64,000 nt of DNA from an uncultured Eubacteriales bacterium. GTDB lineage: Bacteria > Bacillota > Clostridia > Oscillospirales > Acutalibacteraceae. The notes beneath the pieces were generated by a model. That model did not search any database. It saw nothing but the letters and a program-made list of their open reading frames with translations, and had not been told where the DNA came from. Location: positions 186,001 to 250,000 of the forward strand of contig CAKSIG010000001.1 in assembly GCA_934463035.1 (NCBI GenBank). Reading direction: 5' to 3'. Below, one piece after another: positions 41,574-50,208 of the stretch (positions are counted from its first letter, which is position 1; every line of letters begins with the position of its first letter). The translations under genes and the position numbers were made by a program.

Positions 41574-44500
41574 ATGTATAAAGAAATATCTCCTAACCTC
41601 AATTTTGTAGAGGAAGAAAAGAAAATAGAAAAATTCTGGGAAGACGAAAAGATATTTGAAAAGAGTATCGACAGCCGTGCCAAAGGCACACCATACGTAT
41701 TTTATGACGGTCCTCCGACCGCGAACGGCAAGCCGCATATAGGTCACGTCCTGACCCGCGTTATCAAGGATATGATTCCGCGTTACCGCACAATGAAAGG
41801 CTATATGGTTCCGCGCAAGGCAGGTTGGGATACCCACGGTCTGCCCGTTGAGCTTGAAGTTGAAAAGCTCCTCGGACTTGACGGCAAGGAACAGATAGAA
41901 AAATACGGTCTTGAACCGTTTATCGAGCATTGCAAGGAAAGCGTTTGGAAATATAAGGGTATGTGGGAGGACTTCTCAAAGACCGTCGGTTTTTGGGCGG
42001 ATATGGAACACCCTTATGTCACCTACGACAATAATTTTATTGAATCCGAATGGTGGGCGCTTAAAAAGATATACGAAAAGGGACTTTTGTATAAAGGCTT
42101 TAAGATTGTCCCCTACTGCCCGCGCTGCGGAACACCGCTTTCCTCGCACGAGGTGGCACAGGGCTATAAAAACGTTAAGGAGCGCAGTGCGATAGTTCGC
42201 TTTAAGGCTGTCGGCGAGGACGCTTATTTCCTTGCTTGGACAACCACTCCGTGGACCCTCCCCTCAAACGTTGCGCTTTGCGTAAACCCAGACGAAACCT
42301 ACTGCAAGGTAAAGGCGACTGACGGATACACCTATTATATAGCAAAGGCTCTGCTTGATAAGGTTCTCGGCGGACTTGCCGAAGAAGGCGAAAAGGCTTA
42401 TGAGATAATAAGCGAATTTAAGGGCAGCGAGCTTGAATATAAAGAATACGAGCCGTTGTTTGACTTTGTAAAGCCCGTCTGCGAAAAGCAGCACAAAAAG
42501 GCTCACTTTGTTATGTGCGACAGCTATGTAACAATGACCGACGGTACAGGTATCGTTCACTGCGCGCCCGCGTTCGGTGAGGACGACGCGCGCGTCGGCA
42601 GACGTTATGACCTCCCCTTTGTTCAGTTTGTTGACGGCAAGGGAAATATGACCGAGGAGACCCCCTATGCGGGAGTTTTCGTCAAAAAAGCCGACCCGAT
42701 GGTGCTTAAAGACCTTGACGAAAAGGGACTTTTGTTTGACGCGCCGAAGTTTGAACACGATTATCCGTTCTGCTGGCGCTGCGATACTCCGCTTATCTAC
42801 TACGCGCGCGAATCGTGGTTTATAAAGATGACCGACGTGCGCGATGACCTTATCCGCAACAACAACACAATAAATTGGATACCCGAAAGCATCGGAAAGG
42901 GACGTTTCGGCGATTGGCTCCAAAATGTTCAGGATTGGGGTATTTCAAGGAACAGATATTGGGGCACTCCGCTTAACATCTGGCAATGCGAATGCGGTCA
43001 TATGCACTCTGTCGGCAGTATTGATGAATTGAAGTCAATGTCCGACAACTGTCCCGACGATATTGAACTTCACCGCCCGTATATCGACGCGGTTACAATA
43101 AAATGTCCCCACTGCGGTAAGGAAATGCACCGTGTTCCCGAGGTTATCGACTGCTGGTTTGACTCAGGCTCAATGCCGTTCGCTCAGCACCACTATCCCT
43201 TTGAAAACAAGGAATTGTTTGAATCTCAGTTCCCAGCGGACTTTATATCCGAGGCGGTCGATCAGACAAGAGGCTGGTTCTATTCCCTGCTTGCAATTTC
43301 AACGCTGATATTCAATAAAGCGCCGTATAAAAACGTTATAGTTTTAGGCCACGTTCAGGACGAAAACGGTCAGAAGATGAGTAAATCAAAGGGCAACGCC
43401 GTTGACCCGTTTGACGCACTTTCTTCCTACGGTGCAGACGCGATACGCTGGTATTTCTACACCAACTCTGCGCCGTGGCTGCCCAACCGTTTCCACGGCA
43501 AGGCGGTAATCGAGGGTCAGCGCAAGTTTATGGGCACGCTTTGGAACACCTATGCGTTTTATGTGCTGTATGCAAATATAGATGAATTTGACCCAACAAA
43601 GTACCGTCTTGAAGACTGCAAGCTGACCGTTATGGATAAGTGGCTGCTTTCAAAGCTCAACTCAATGGTGGCGGCGGTTGACGAAAACCTCGCGTCATAC
43701 AGGATTCCCGAAGCCGCGCGCGCCTTGCAGGAATTTGTTGACGATATGAGCAACTGGTACGTAAGACGCGGCCGTGAGCGCTATTGGGTTCAGGGTCTGC
43801 CTGAGGACAAAATAACCGCCTATATGACACTTTATACCGCGCTTGTAACCACCGCAAAGGCGGCGGCTCCGATGATACCGTTTATGGCGGAAAGCATTTA
43901 TCAGAACCTTGTAAGAAGCGTTGATAAATCCGCTCCCGAAAGCGTGCATCTCTGCGATTTCCCGACCGTAAATGAACAGCTTATCGACAAAGACCTTGAA
44001 GCGAAGATGGACGAGGTTCTTGACATAGTCGTTCTCGGACGTGCCGCAAGAAACGGTTCGGCAAGAAAGAACCGCCAGCCGCTCTCGGTTATGTATGTTA
44101 AATCTGACGTTGCGCTTGACGGCGTTTACACCGATATAATAAAGGACGAGCTTAACATCAAAAATGTCAGCTTTACAGACGAGGTTGACGATTTTGTAAG
44201 CTACCGCTTTAAGCCCCAGCTCAAAACGGTAGGTCCTAAGTTCGGACGTCAGCTTAACGAGATACGCACCGCCCTTTCGGAGATTGACGGCAATGCGGCA
44301 AAGACTCAGCTTGACAGCGACGGATATATAACCCTTTCTCTCCCCTCGGGCGAGGTTCGCCTTGAAACGGAAGACCTGCTTGTTGACGCACAGCAGAAAG
44401 AGGGCTTCTACACCGTAAGCAACAAGAACACCACCGTTGCTATCGACACAACGCTTACAAAAGAGCTTATAGAGGAAGGCTTGGTTCGCGAACTTGTAAG

Positions 44501-44723
44501 CAAAATTCAGACAATGCGTAAGGAAGCAGGCTTCAACGTAACCGATCACATCAATGTAACGATAGACGGTCCGTCTGCCGTTACCGACGTGGCTGTTGCC
44601 AAGAAATCCGACATTGTGGGCGACACTCTTGCCGATTCTCTGACCGCGGGAAAAGTAAGCGGATTTACAAAAGATTGGGATATTAACGGAGAAAAGGTTG
44701 CTATCGGCGTCGAAAAGGTGTAA
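41574..44723 (+). CDS. ileS: Isoleucyl-tRNA synthetase, type 2
   Basis: 1049-residue class Ia synthetase. HIGH motif region DGPPTANGKPHIGHVLTR and KMSKS in ENGQKMSKSKGN; the GWDTHGLPVELEVEK block with Val-Glu-Leu, the long anticodon-binding C-terminus and the total length match the eukaryote-like IleRS2 group, which is naturally less sensitive to mupirocin. Editing domain block TWDTHGLPVE to WTTTPWTLPSN is present. SD AAAGGAG. Controlled by the T-box at 41330. Followed by a small membrane protein gene. Confidence 0.95.
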   Translation: MYKEISPNLNFVEEEKKIEKFWEDEKIFEKSIDSRAKGTPYVFYDGPPTANGKPHIGHVLTRVIKDMIPRYRTMKGYMVPRKAGWDTHGLPVELEVEKLLGLDGKEQIEKYGLEPFIEHCKESVWKYKGMWEDFSKTVGFWADMEHPYVTYDNNFIESEWWALKKIYEKGLLYKGFKIVPYCPRCGTPLSSHEVAQGYKNVKERSAIVRFKAVGEDAYFLAWTTTPWTLPSNVALCVNPDETYCKVKATDGYTYYIAKALLDKVLGGLAEEGEKAYEIISEFKGSELEYKEYEPLFDFVKPVCEKQHKKAHFVMCDSYVTMTDGTGIVHCAPAFGEDDARVGRRYDLPFVQFVDGKGNMTEETPYAGVFVKKADPMVLKDLDEKGLLFDAPKFEHDYPFCWRCDTPLIYYARESWFIKMTDVRDDLIRNNNTINWIPESIGKGRFGDWLQNVQDWGISRNRYWGTPLNIWQCECGHMHSVGSIDELKSMSDNCPDDIELHRPYIDAVTIKCPHCGKEMHRVPEVIDCWFDSGSMPFAQHHYPFENKELFESQFPADFISEAVDQTRGWFYSLLAISTLIFNKAPYKNVIVLGHVQDENGQKMSKSKGNAVDPFDALSSYGADAIRWYFYTNSAPWLPNRFHGKAVIEGQRKFMGTLWNTYAFYVLYANIDEFDPTKYRLEDCKLTVMDKWLLSKLNSMVAAVDENLASYRIPEAARALQEFVDDMSNWYVRRGRERYWVQGLPEDKITAYMTLYTALVTTAKAAAPMIPFMAESIYQNLVRSVDKSAPESVHLCDFPTVNEQLIDKDLEAKMDEVLDIVVLGRAARNGSARKNRQPLSVMYVKSDVALDGVYTDIIKDELNIKNVSFTDEVDDFVSYRFKPQLKTVGPKFGRQLNEIRTALSEIDGNAAKTQLDSDGYITLSLPSGEVRLETEDLLVDAQQKEGFYTVSNKNTTVAIDTTLTKELIEEGLVRELVSKIQTMRKEAGFNVTDHINVTIDGPSAVTDVAVAKKSDIVGDTLADSLTAGKVSGFTKDWDINGEKVAIGVEKV

Positions 44724-44790
44724 AATAGAGTCGGAATTTATTTCCAAACATAATCAAAGCCTTTTAATACACGTGTAAGGAGCTAAAAAA

Positions 44791-45156
44791 ATGCCTAAAA
44801 AGAAAAACGACGACTACTATGATTATAACGGCGGTTATTTTGAGGACATAAGCTCCTCATCAGAGCCGATAAAGCGCCGTCCGACCTCGGTAAGGGGCGC
44901 GGTTATAAGCTACGAAAACGGAATTTTCAGAAACATAGGAAAAATAATAAAGGTCATTTCCTTTGTGGTCGCAATCGCGATACTTCTTGTGTTTGTCGGA
45001 ATTGCGGTAATGCTGGTTGCGGTCGATAAAACATTTATCGCCATTTCCATCGGCGTTGTTATAATCGGTGCCGTAATAGCGGCTATATGCCTGTTCTTAA
45101 TATACGGCACGGGGCATATAATCACCCAGAACGACGAAATTATCCGAAGACTGTAA
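44791..45156 (+). CDS. Small two-helix membrane protein, unknown function
   Basis: 121 residues: a Lys/Asp/Tyr-rich N-terminal cytoplasmic part (MPKKKNDDYYDYNGGYFED), then two TM helices (ISFVVAIAILLVFVGIAVML and AISIGVVIIGAVIAAICLFLIY) with a short tail. SD AAGGAG precedes the ATG. It may share the ileS transcript (67-base gap, no terminator). I do not recognise a family. Confidence 0.8.
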   Translation: MPKKKNDDYYDYNGGYFEDISSSSEPIKRRPTSVRGAVISYENGIFRNIGKIIKVISFVVAIAILLVFVGIAVMLVAVDKTFIAISIGVVIIGAVIAAICLFLIYGTGHIITQNDEIIRRL

Positions 45157-45165
45157 AAGTATAAT

Positions 45166-45211
45166 AAATTACGGACAGTACCAAAACGGTACTGCCCGTA
45201 ATTTTTATTTT
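45166..45211. terminator. Bidirectional terminator
   Basis: ATTACGGACAGTACC and GGTACTGCCCGTAAT form a 15-bp stem with one mismatch, followed by TTTTATTTTT; it separates the ileS unit from the convergent LCP gene. Confidence 0.86.
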
Positions 45212-45215
45212 TGTG

Positions 45216-46283
45216 TTATCTCTTTTCGGTCGTATAAAAGGTATTTAAAACCGCCTCATATACCGACTCGCTGTCGGGAGTAAATTCCACATATTCCTCG
45301 CCGAGCGCCGAAACTCCGTTTATTTTAACATACTGTATCGAACTGCCGACGTTTGAAGTAAGGCAACTGCTTGCAAGATACGTTACCTCGGGAAGTTGCA
45401 GGTTGGTGCTTATATAGGGTGCCGCCTTGTTGTAATAAGAAGTCACCTTGGTGAAGTTGGACATCAGTTCATTGCCCGCTTTTGAGGCAAACGCGCCCAA
45501 AAACTGCTTTTGGCGTTCAAGTCTGCGCGTACTTCCGTCTACATCGCTGCCGCGCGCACGTATGTATAACACGGCGTTTTTACCTTTAAGCGTTACACTC
45601 TGACCCTGCTTAAAACTCTCTATGGTTTCAAGCGAATTGACGGTGACGCCCCCAACCATATCGGTGAGCGCTCCCACGCCGTCCAAATCAACCGCAACGT
45701 AATAGTTGATATTCATTCCGTAGAGCAGACGTTTAACCGACACCGCAACGTTTTCACAGCTCTTTTCAGCGGTATTTCCGTAGGCATAAGCAAGGCAAAG
45801 TTGTTCCTTCTTAACGCCCGTGTAGTTGCCTTTCACCGAATACATATTAACGTCAACCATAGTTTCCCTTGAAATCGGGATTATCTTGACCGAACCCGTT
45901 TTGGTATCAAGGCAGGCGACAAAAATCGCGTCAGCCTGTCCGTTCTTGCCGTAGGTGTCGTTTTTATTGATTTTTTCCTTGTCTATACCCATAAAGAGTA
46001 TGCTTACAACGTCGTCATTCAAATAATAGCGCGTGCCTTTGTAGTCTATAACGCTGCCGTCGTCGGCAACATCATCGGCTATGTCCGCAGGAACCGAAAC
46101 CTGTCGGTCGCCCGAACGGAATCGGTTTTTGCCTATATAATTTAATATAAAATAGGTCGAAACAAGACAGATCAATATGCCGACAACGCAGCAGGCAATT
46201 ATTATGCCCGCCTTAGCCCCTTTCCCGAGCTTTTTCGGCTGAGCCTCGTGCTTGCCGACCGTATTATTTTGTTCGTTGGTCAT
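45216..46283 (-). CDS. LytR-CpsA-Psr (LCP) family cell-wall glycopolymer ligase
   Basis: Attaches anionic glycopolymers from lipid carriers to peptidoglycan outside the cell. N-terminal TM helix (AGIIIACCVVGILICLVSTYF), then the LCP domain: SILFMGIDKE, the Arg-bearing IPISRETMVDVN, VDLDGVGALTDMVGGVTV and the acidic/Arg cluster RARGSDVDGSTRRLERQKQFL. 355 residues. It is at the end of the glycan locus and overlaps the sortase gene by 20 bases. SD GGAG. Confidence 0.93.
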   Translation of the reverse strand: MTNEQNNTVGKHEAQPKKLGKGAKAGIIIACCVVGILICLVSTYFILNYIGKNRFRSGDRQVSVPADIADDVADDGSVIDYKGTRYYLNDDVVSILFMGIDKEKINKNDTYGKNGQADAIFVACLDTKTGSVKIIPISRETMVDVNMYSVKGNYTGVKKEQLCLAYAYGNTAEKSCENVAVSVKRLLYGMNINYYVAVDLDGVGALTDMVGGVTVNSLETIESFKQGQSVTLKGKNAVLYIRARGSDVDGSTRRLERQKQFLGAFASKAGNELMSNFTKVTSYYNKAAPYISTNLQLPEVTYLASSCLTSNVGSSIQYVKINGVSALGEEYVEFTPDSESVYEAVLNTFYTTEKR

Positions 46284-47019
46284 TTATCAGTACTCCTTCA
46301 ACAAGATACCGCTCGGTATCCACACTCGTGCAGGTGCTGAGGGTTATAATTCGGCTGTCGGTATTAACGGCAACCCCGTCGCGCACGTTTTTCACCATTG
46401 AGCTGGGTTCAAGCGTCTGATTAATAAAGGACGCAAACTCGTTTTCGTCAGAAAAGTTGAAAGAATTGAGAATGTGCCTGTCATCATAGAGAAACGCGCT
46501 GTAAATCTTGTAGGTCAGCACGTGACCCGGGGTGTAAATATAAATGGTATCGTGCTCATTGAAAAACTGCTTGTTACGGAACTTTTTGAGTTTGCCGAAC
46601 ATTGAGCCGTTTATCATATTATGCCCGTAAATTACGGTATTAGGATCGGTAAAATCTTTATTATTGATTTTTTGTATATATATCGCGCCCGCACTCTTAC
46701 GCACCTTTTCTTCATTGTGGGTAAGATAGAAGTCCTCCGCATCGCCAGAGCTTTGCAAAACGGGATACTCAATGTCCATATTCGGAATTGAAATCCAGCC
46801 GCATATATCGGGATTTTTCGCCTGCATTTCGGCAAAATTAACGGGATTGTCGGGCAAATCTTCCGCGCTATCGGCCGAGGAAACGGGCTTGGGGGACGGA
46901 GTGTTGTTCTTCTGCGGGATAAAGTGCAGTATCAAAAGCACCGCGCTCACGGCGAATACCGCCGCCGCTGCCGCCATTATAACTATCCATTTCAATTTGC
47001 GTTTTTGCGTAATAAACAC
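46264..47019 (-). CDS. srtB: Class B sortase
   Basis: Membrane-anchored transpeptidase joining surface proteins to the wall. N-terminal basic segment and TM helix, then NPDICGWISIPNMDIEYPV (class B hallmark), catalytic His in VIYGHNMINGSMFG, Cys in LSTCTS, Arg in TERYLVEGVL. 251 residues. Start is GTG 47019 with AGGA immediately upstream; ATG alternatives would cut the TM helix. Overlaps the LCP gene. The clearest candidate substrate in this window is the S-P-K-T-G protein at 62394. Confidence 0.93.
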   Translation of the reverse strand: MFITQKRKLKWIVIMAAAAAVFAVSAVLLILHFIPQKNNTPSPKPVSSADSAEDLPDNPVNFAEMQAKNPDICGWISIPNMDIEYPVLQSSGDAEDFYLTHNEEKVRKSAGAIYIQKINNKDFTDPNTVIYGHNMINGSMFGKLKKFRNKQFFNEHDTIYIYTPGHVLTYKIYSAFLYDDRHILNSFNFSDENEFASFINQTLEPSSMVKNVRDGVAVNTDSRIITLSTCTSVDTERYLVEGVLINDQRTK

Positions 47020-47020
47020 C

Positions 47021-47037
47021 GTCCTATCACACTAAGG
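47021..47037. repeat. Partial copy of the T-arm-like repeat end
   Basis: GTCCTATCACACTAAGG, one base different from GTCCTGTCACACTAAGG at the right end of the 62038-62310 element. It overlaps the sortase SD on the minus strand. Confidence 0.45.
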
Positions 47038-47046
47038 AATATAAAA

Positions 47047-47385
47047 TTATTTCTCTTTATGCTCTGTTTCCTCTGCATATTTCTGTGCGAATTTAATCAA
47101 TTTGTCTTCGAGCTTCGCAACGCGAACATCAAGAAAGAACACCTTTATCAAAAGCAGGAATATGAACACCACAAAAATGAAGTTTGAGGGGGCTTCAAAT
47201 CCGATAAAGTTTGACACCGCATAGACTGCCTTCGGAAAAACGACCATAAACAAAAGCAACAGGCAAAATCCGAGCCAAAACAGGGTGTCGCCGATCTTAA
47301 ACTGCGACTTTCTTATCTTTCTAAGAACATAAAAAACCGTGAACACACAAACCGCAACGAGGGTTATCAAAAGTCCTCTGTTCAT
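47047..47385 (-). CDS. DUF2304 membrane protein
   Basis: 112 residues with three TM helices (LLITLVAVCVFTVFYVL; TLFWLGFCLLLLFMVVF; FIFVVFIFLLLIKVFFLDV) and a charged C-terminal helix, the DUF2304 pattern. This family is regularly paired with the GT2 type next to it and probably helps it at the membrane. ATG 47385 (MNRGLLI, AAAGGGG eight bases upstream) is preferred; an ATG at 47409 inside the glycosyltransferase gene is possible. Confidence 0.82.
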   Translation of the reverse strand: MNRGLLITLVAVCVFTVFYVLRKIRKSQFKIGDTLFWLGFCLLLLFMVVFPKAVYAVSNFIGFEAPSNFIFVVFIFLLLIKVFFLDVRVAKLEDKLIKFAQKYAEETEHKEK

Positions 47386-47390
47386 ATCCT

Positions 47391-48074
47391 CTACCCCTTT
47401 CTGAACCATTGCAAAATAAGAATTGAAACAAACATTCTGAGCATATAGTTTATCGAGCTTGAAAAGTTAAGATAACTCTGTCCCGCAATCCGCTCGTGCA
47501 TTTCAACCTGAACCTCTTTAAACGCCGCGCCGTGCCTTACAAGCAGAGCCACCGTGTCAGGCTCGGGTCCCAAATCCGAACCGAGAGCCAGCTTTTTAAT
47601 CATTTTCCTGTCGTACATACGCATTCCCGAGGTTGGGTCCTTTATTGTTTTGCCCGTTGTGAGTTTTATCGCAAATTCTATAAGATTACTGCCGAGCATA
47701 CGCATAGACCGCGGCTTTTTCTCGGTCACAAACCTTGAACCTATAACAATATTGTATCCTGCGCCTATCTGTTCCGCCATTGAAGCGACAAACTTCGGGT
47801 CGTGCTGTCCGTCGCCGTCAAACTGTATTGCGGCGTCGTAACCGTTTTTCATAGCGTACAACATTCCCGTCTGCACGGCAGCCGCCAGCCCCATATTTAC
47901 AGGGTGGCTTAAAAAATGATATCCGTTTTTCAGGCATATTTCCTCTGTGCCGTCCTTTGAACCGTCGTTCACAATTATATAATCATACTCAGGACACTTT
48001 GCTTTTATGCTTTCAACTACCCTTTCGATATTCTCCTGCTCGTTGTATGCAGGAATTATAATCAATACCTTCAT
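47391..48074 (-). CDS. Family 2 glycosyltransferase (polyprenyl-phosphate sugar synthase type)
   Basis: 227 residues, GT-A fold: IIIPAYNEQENIERVV, YIIVNDGSKDGTEEI, metal-binding IQFDGDGQHDP, and TSGMRMYDRK. No C-terminal TM helices, so it resembles the dolichol-phosphate-mannose-synthase class making polyprenyl-phosphate-linked sugars, working with DUF2304. SD GGGGAATG region. Confidence 0.88.
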   Translation of the reverse strand: MKVLIIIPAYNEQENIERVVESIKAKCPEYDYIIVNDGSKDGTEEICLKNGYHFLSHPVNMGLAAAVQTGMLYAMKNGYDAAIQFDGDGQHDPKFVASMAEQIGAGYNIVIGSRFVTEKKPRSMRMLGSNLIEFAIKLTTGKTIKDPTSGMRMYDRKMIKKLALGSDLGPEPDTVALLVRHGAAFKEVQVEMHERIAGQSYLNFSSSINYMLRMFVSILILQWFRKG

Positions 48075-48086
48075 TTCATTCCCCTT

Positions 48087-49250
48087 TTATTTTGCTAAAC
48101 TTTCCAACTTTTCGGCAGTTTTCTCCCACGTAAATCCATCTTCAAGCCTTTTGTATGCTTTTTTTGTTGCCGAAGCGCGATAATCAGGATCCATAGCCTT
48201 CTCAATAGCAATTTTAATTTCCTGCACGGTATTGCCGCGCGTTATAATTCCGTATTCATCACCGATGATTACTTCACGGGCACCGCCGTTATAAGTGGTT
48301 ATAACAAATGTTTCCGTTGCGATTGCCTCCAAAACAGAGGTTGACATTCCCTCAGATACCGACGGCAAACAATATATGTCGGAGCTTTTCAAAAGTGCGA
48401 TTACGTGTTCAAAATCTATTCTGCCTAAAAAAGACACATTTTTGCTTGCCCGATTTTTAAGTTGTTCCGCTTCCGGTCCGTCTCCCGCATATATCAAATA
48501 AATATCCTCGCGGTTTAACACCTTGTATGCATCAAGCAGTTCATAAACGCCTTTAATTTTCAAAAGCCTTCCCGTAAAGGAAATAATCGTTGCATTTTCG
48601 GGTATTTTGAGAATTTCGCGATAATTACAAATGTTTTTTTCTTCTGCTTTTTTAACTTTTTCGAGGTCTATGGCGTTATAAAGCGTACCCTTTGATTTAA
48701 TTCCGAAATGACCCGACCATTCGCAAGCGGTTTCGGACACACCATAGTAATCCTTACAGTGTTTCTTTAACAGTGCAGTTATGCCGTGCTCATACATATT
48801 TCCGAATAAATCCAATATCTTATTATCAACCGACAAATGCGAAGAACCGTGTTCCACCGTTATACAGGGGATATTATTTTTGCACGCGAATTTTGCCGCA
48901 TAGATACTGTGTATATAAAACCTTGCGTTTATAACGACCATATCAAAATGCTTAGCGGACAGTTTTTTATCAAGATCTTTAAAAACGCCGTCCCTTTTAA
49001 GAATAGGATACCGTCCCCTCATTATATTGTAGCACGGCATACGGAAAATCTCTACCCCGCCGTCCAAAATCTCATAATTTTCTAAATCAAAAACATTTGA
49101 GGTTACGATCGTTACCTTATGTCCGTGTTTCACAAGCGCTTTTGACAGGTTGTAAACATACATCTCCACACCGCCCAAATTAGGCAGATAATTCGCGCAA
49201 AACAGACAAAATGATTTTATTATGTCAATTCCCCCTTTTCTGAAAAACAT
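48087..49250 (-). CDS. Family 4 glycosyltransferase
   Basis: GT-B retaining glycosyltransferase. N-terminal NYLPNLGGVEMYVYNLSKAL, C-terminal donor-site block CLPSVSEGMSTSVLEAIATE with the EGMSTSVLEA (EX7E) region, and YAGDGPEAEQL. The start is doubtful: ATG 49250 opens the frame but AAAAGGGGGAA lies inside it, and the best-placed in-frame codons after that SD are ATT/ATA rather than ATG, giving a protein starting IIKSFCLF. AT-rich coding unlike the flanking core genes. Confidence 0.87.
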   Translation of the reverse strand: MFFRKGGIDIIKSFCLFCANYLPNLGGVEMYVYNLSKALVKHGHKVTIVTSNVFDLENYEILDGGVEIFRMPCYNIMRGRYPILKRDGVFKDLDKKLSAKHFDMVVINARFYIHSIYAAKFACKNNIPCITVEHGSSHLSVDNKILDLFGNMYEHGITALLKKHCKDYYGVSETACEWSGHFGIKSKGTLYNAIDLEKVKKAEEKNICNYREILKIPENATIISFTGRLLKIKGVYELLDAYKVLNREDIYLIYAGDGPEAEQLKNRASKNVSFLGRIDFEHVIALLKSSDIYCLPSVSEGMSTSVLEAIATETFVITTYNGGAREVIIGDEYGIITRGNTVQEIKIAIEKAMDPDYRASATKKAYKRLEDGFTWEKTAEKLESLAK

Positions 49251-49289
49251 TAATGCACATACATTGAACTCATTCCTGAAACAACAGAT

Positions 49290-50207
49290 TTAAAAGACAA
49301 TTTTTACAAGCAGTTTGAAAATAAAATCAGGACAAAGTGAGAGCAATATTTCATACTTATACAAATTTGGAATATAGTTGCGAAACTTAAAAAGTTTTAA
49401 TATATTCCCTTTCATTCTGGCTTCATTGCAAGATTTTATGTCTTGTAGGGAAGTATAATCAGGAAAGTATTTCTCAAATTCTCTTATTAATGTGGTGTTA
49501 TCACACCTTGAAGAATAGTATTGAGATTTGCTGTTTATACCACTCAAAACTCCCGTAACATTATTTCCGTGGCGCCTATACCGAACAAGCGGTTTATCTA
49601 CATACACAGCCTTGCCTAAGGCAGACAATGTTGCCATAATCCAACGGTCGTGGGCTACTCCGTCGACAAACGGCACAAACTTTTCAACATCATCTTTGCG
49701 TGCGTGTATCGACATTCCGGTAGCATAACACATAAATATAGCTTTGCTTGATATACTATCCCCGGTAGACCAACACTCCCAATCCCATTTACTTTTTTCT
49801 TTTACACTTTTGACTAGGAAATTATCGTTTTCATCTATAATACTTTTATCACAAACCGCAACCGTACCATTTTCTCTTTCAAGCGCCGATATGCATTCTA
49901 TTATTTTTTCATTTTCCCAAATATCATCTTGATCACAAAAGCAAACGTAATAGCCATTCGCTAATGAAACCAATTTTTCAAACGCTTTACTGTAACCCAA
50001 ATTGATTTTTTGATCATATATCTTATAAGGAAAATTTTTTATGCACTCTGCAAACAACGGTTTATCAACCTCATATTGGGGGCAATCGTTCCAAACTATC
50101 AATTCAAGGTTATCGTATGTTTGATTGTTCAAAGAAACAAGTTGTTTTTTTAGATATTCCCTATTTGGATTATAAAGCGACAAAAGGATAGAGACTTTTT
50201 TATTCAT
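49290..50207 (-). CDS. Family 2 glycosyltransferase
   Basis: 305 residues: VSILLSLYNPNREYLKKQL, ELIVWNDCP, DXD-type VCFCDQDDIWE, and KPLVRYRRHGNNVTG near the acceptor site, as in rhamnosyl/galactosyl transferases of surface glycan loci. One base separates it from the flippase gene. AT-rich. Acceptor and sugar are unknown. Confidence 0.88.
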   Translation of the reverse strand: MNKKVSILLSLYNPNREYLKKQLVSLNNQTYDNLELIVWNDCPQYEVDKPLFAECIKNFPYKIYDQKINLGYSKAFEKLVSLANGYYVCFCDQDDIWENEKIIECISALERENGTVAVCDKSIIDENDNFLVKSVKEKSKWDWECWSTGDSISSKAIFMCYATGMSIHARKDDVEKFVPFVDGVAHDRWIMATLSALGKAVYVDKPLVRYRRHGNNVTGVLSGINSKSQYYSSRCDNTTLIREFEKYFPDYTSLQDIKSCNEARMKGNILKLFKFRNYIPNLYKYEILLSLCPDFIFKLLVKIVF

Positions 50208-50208
50208 A

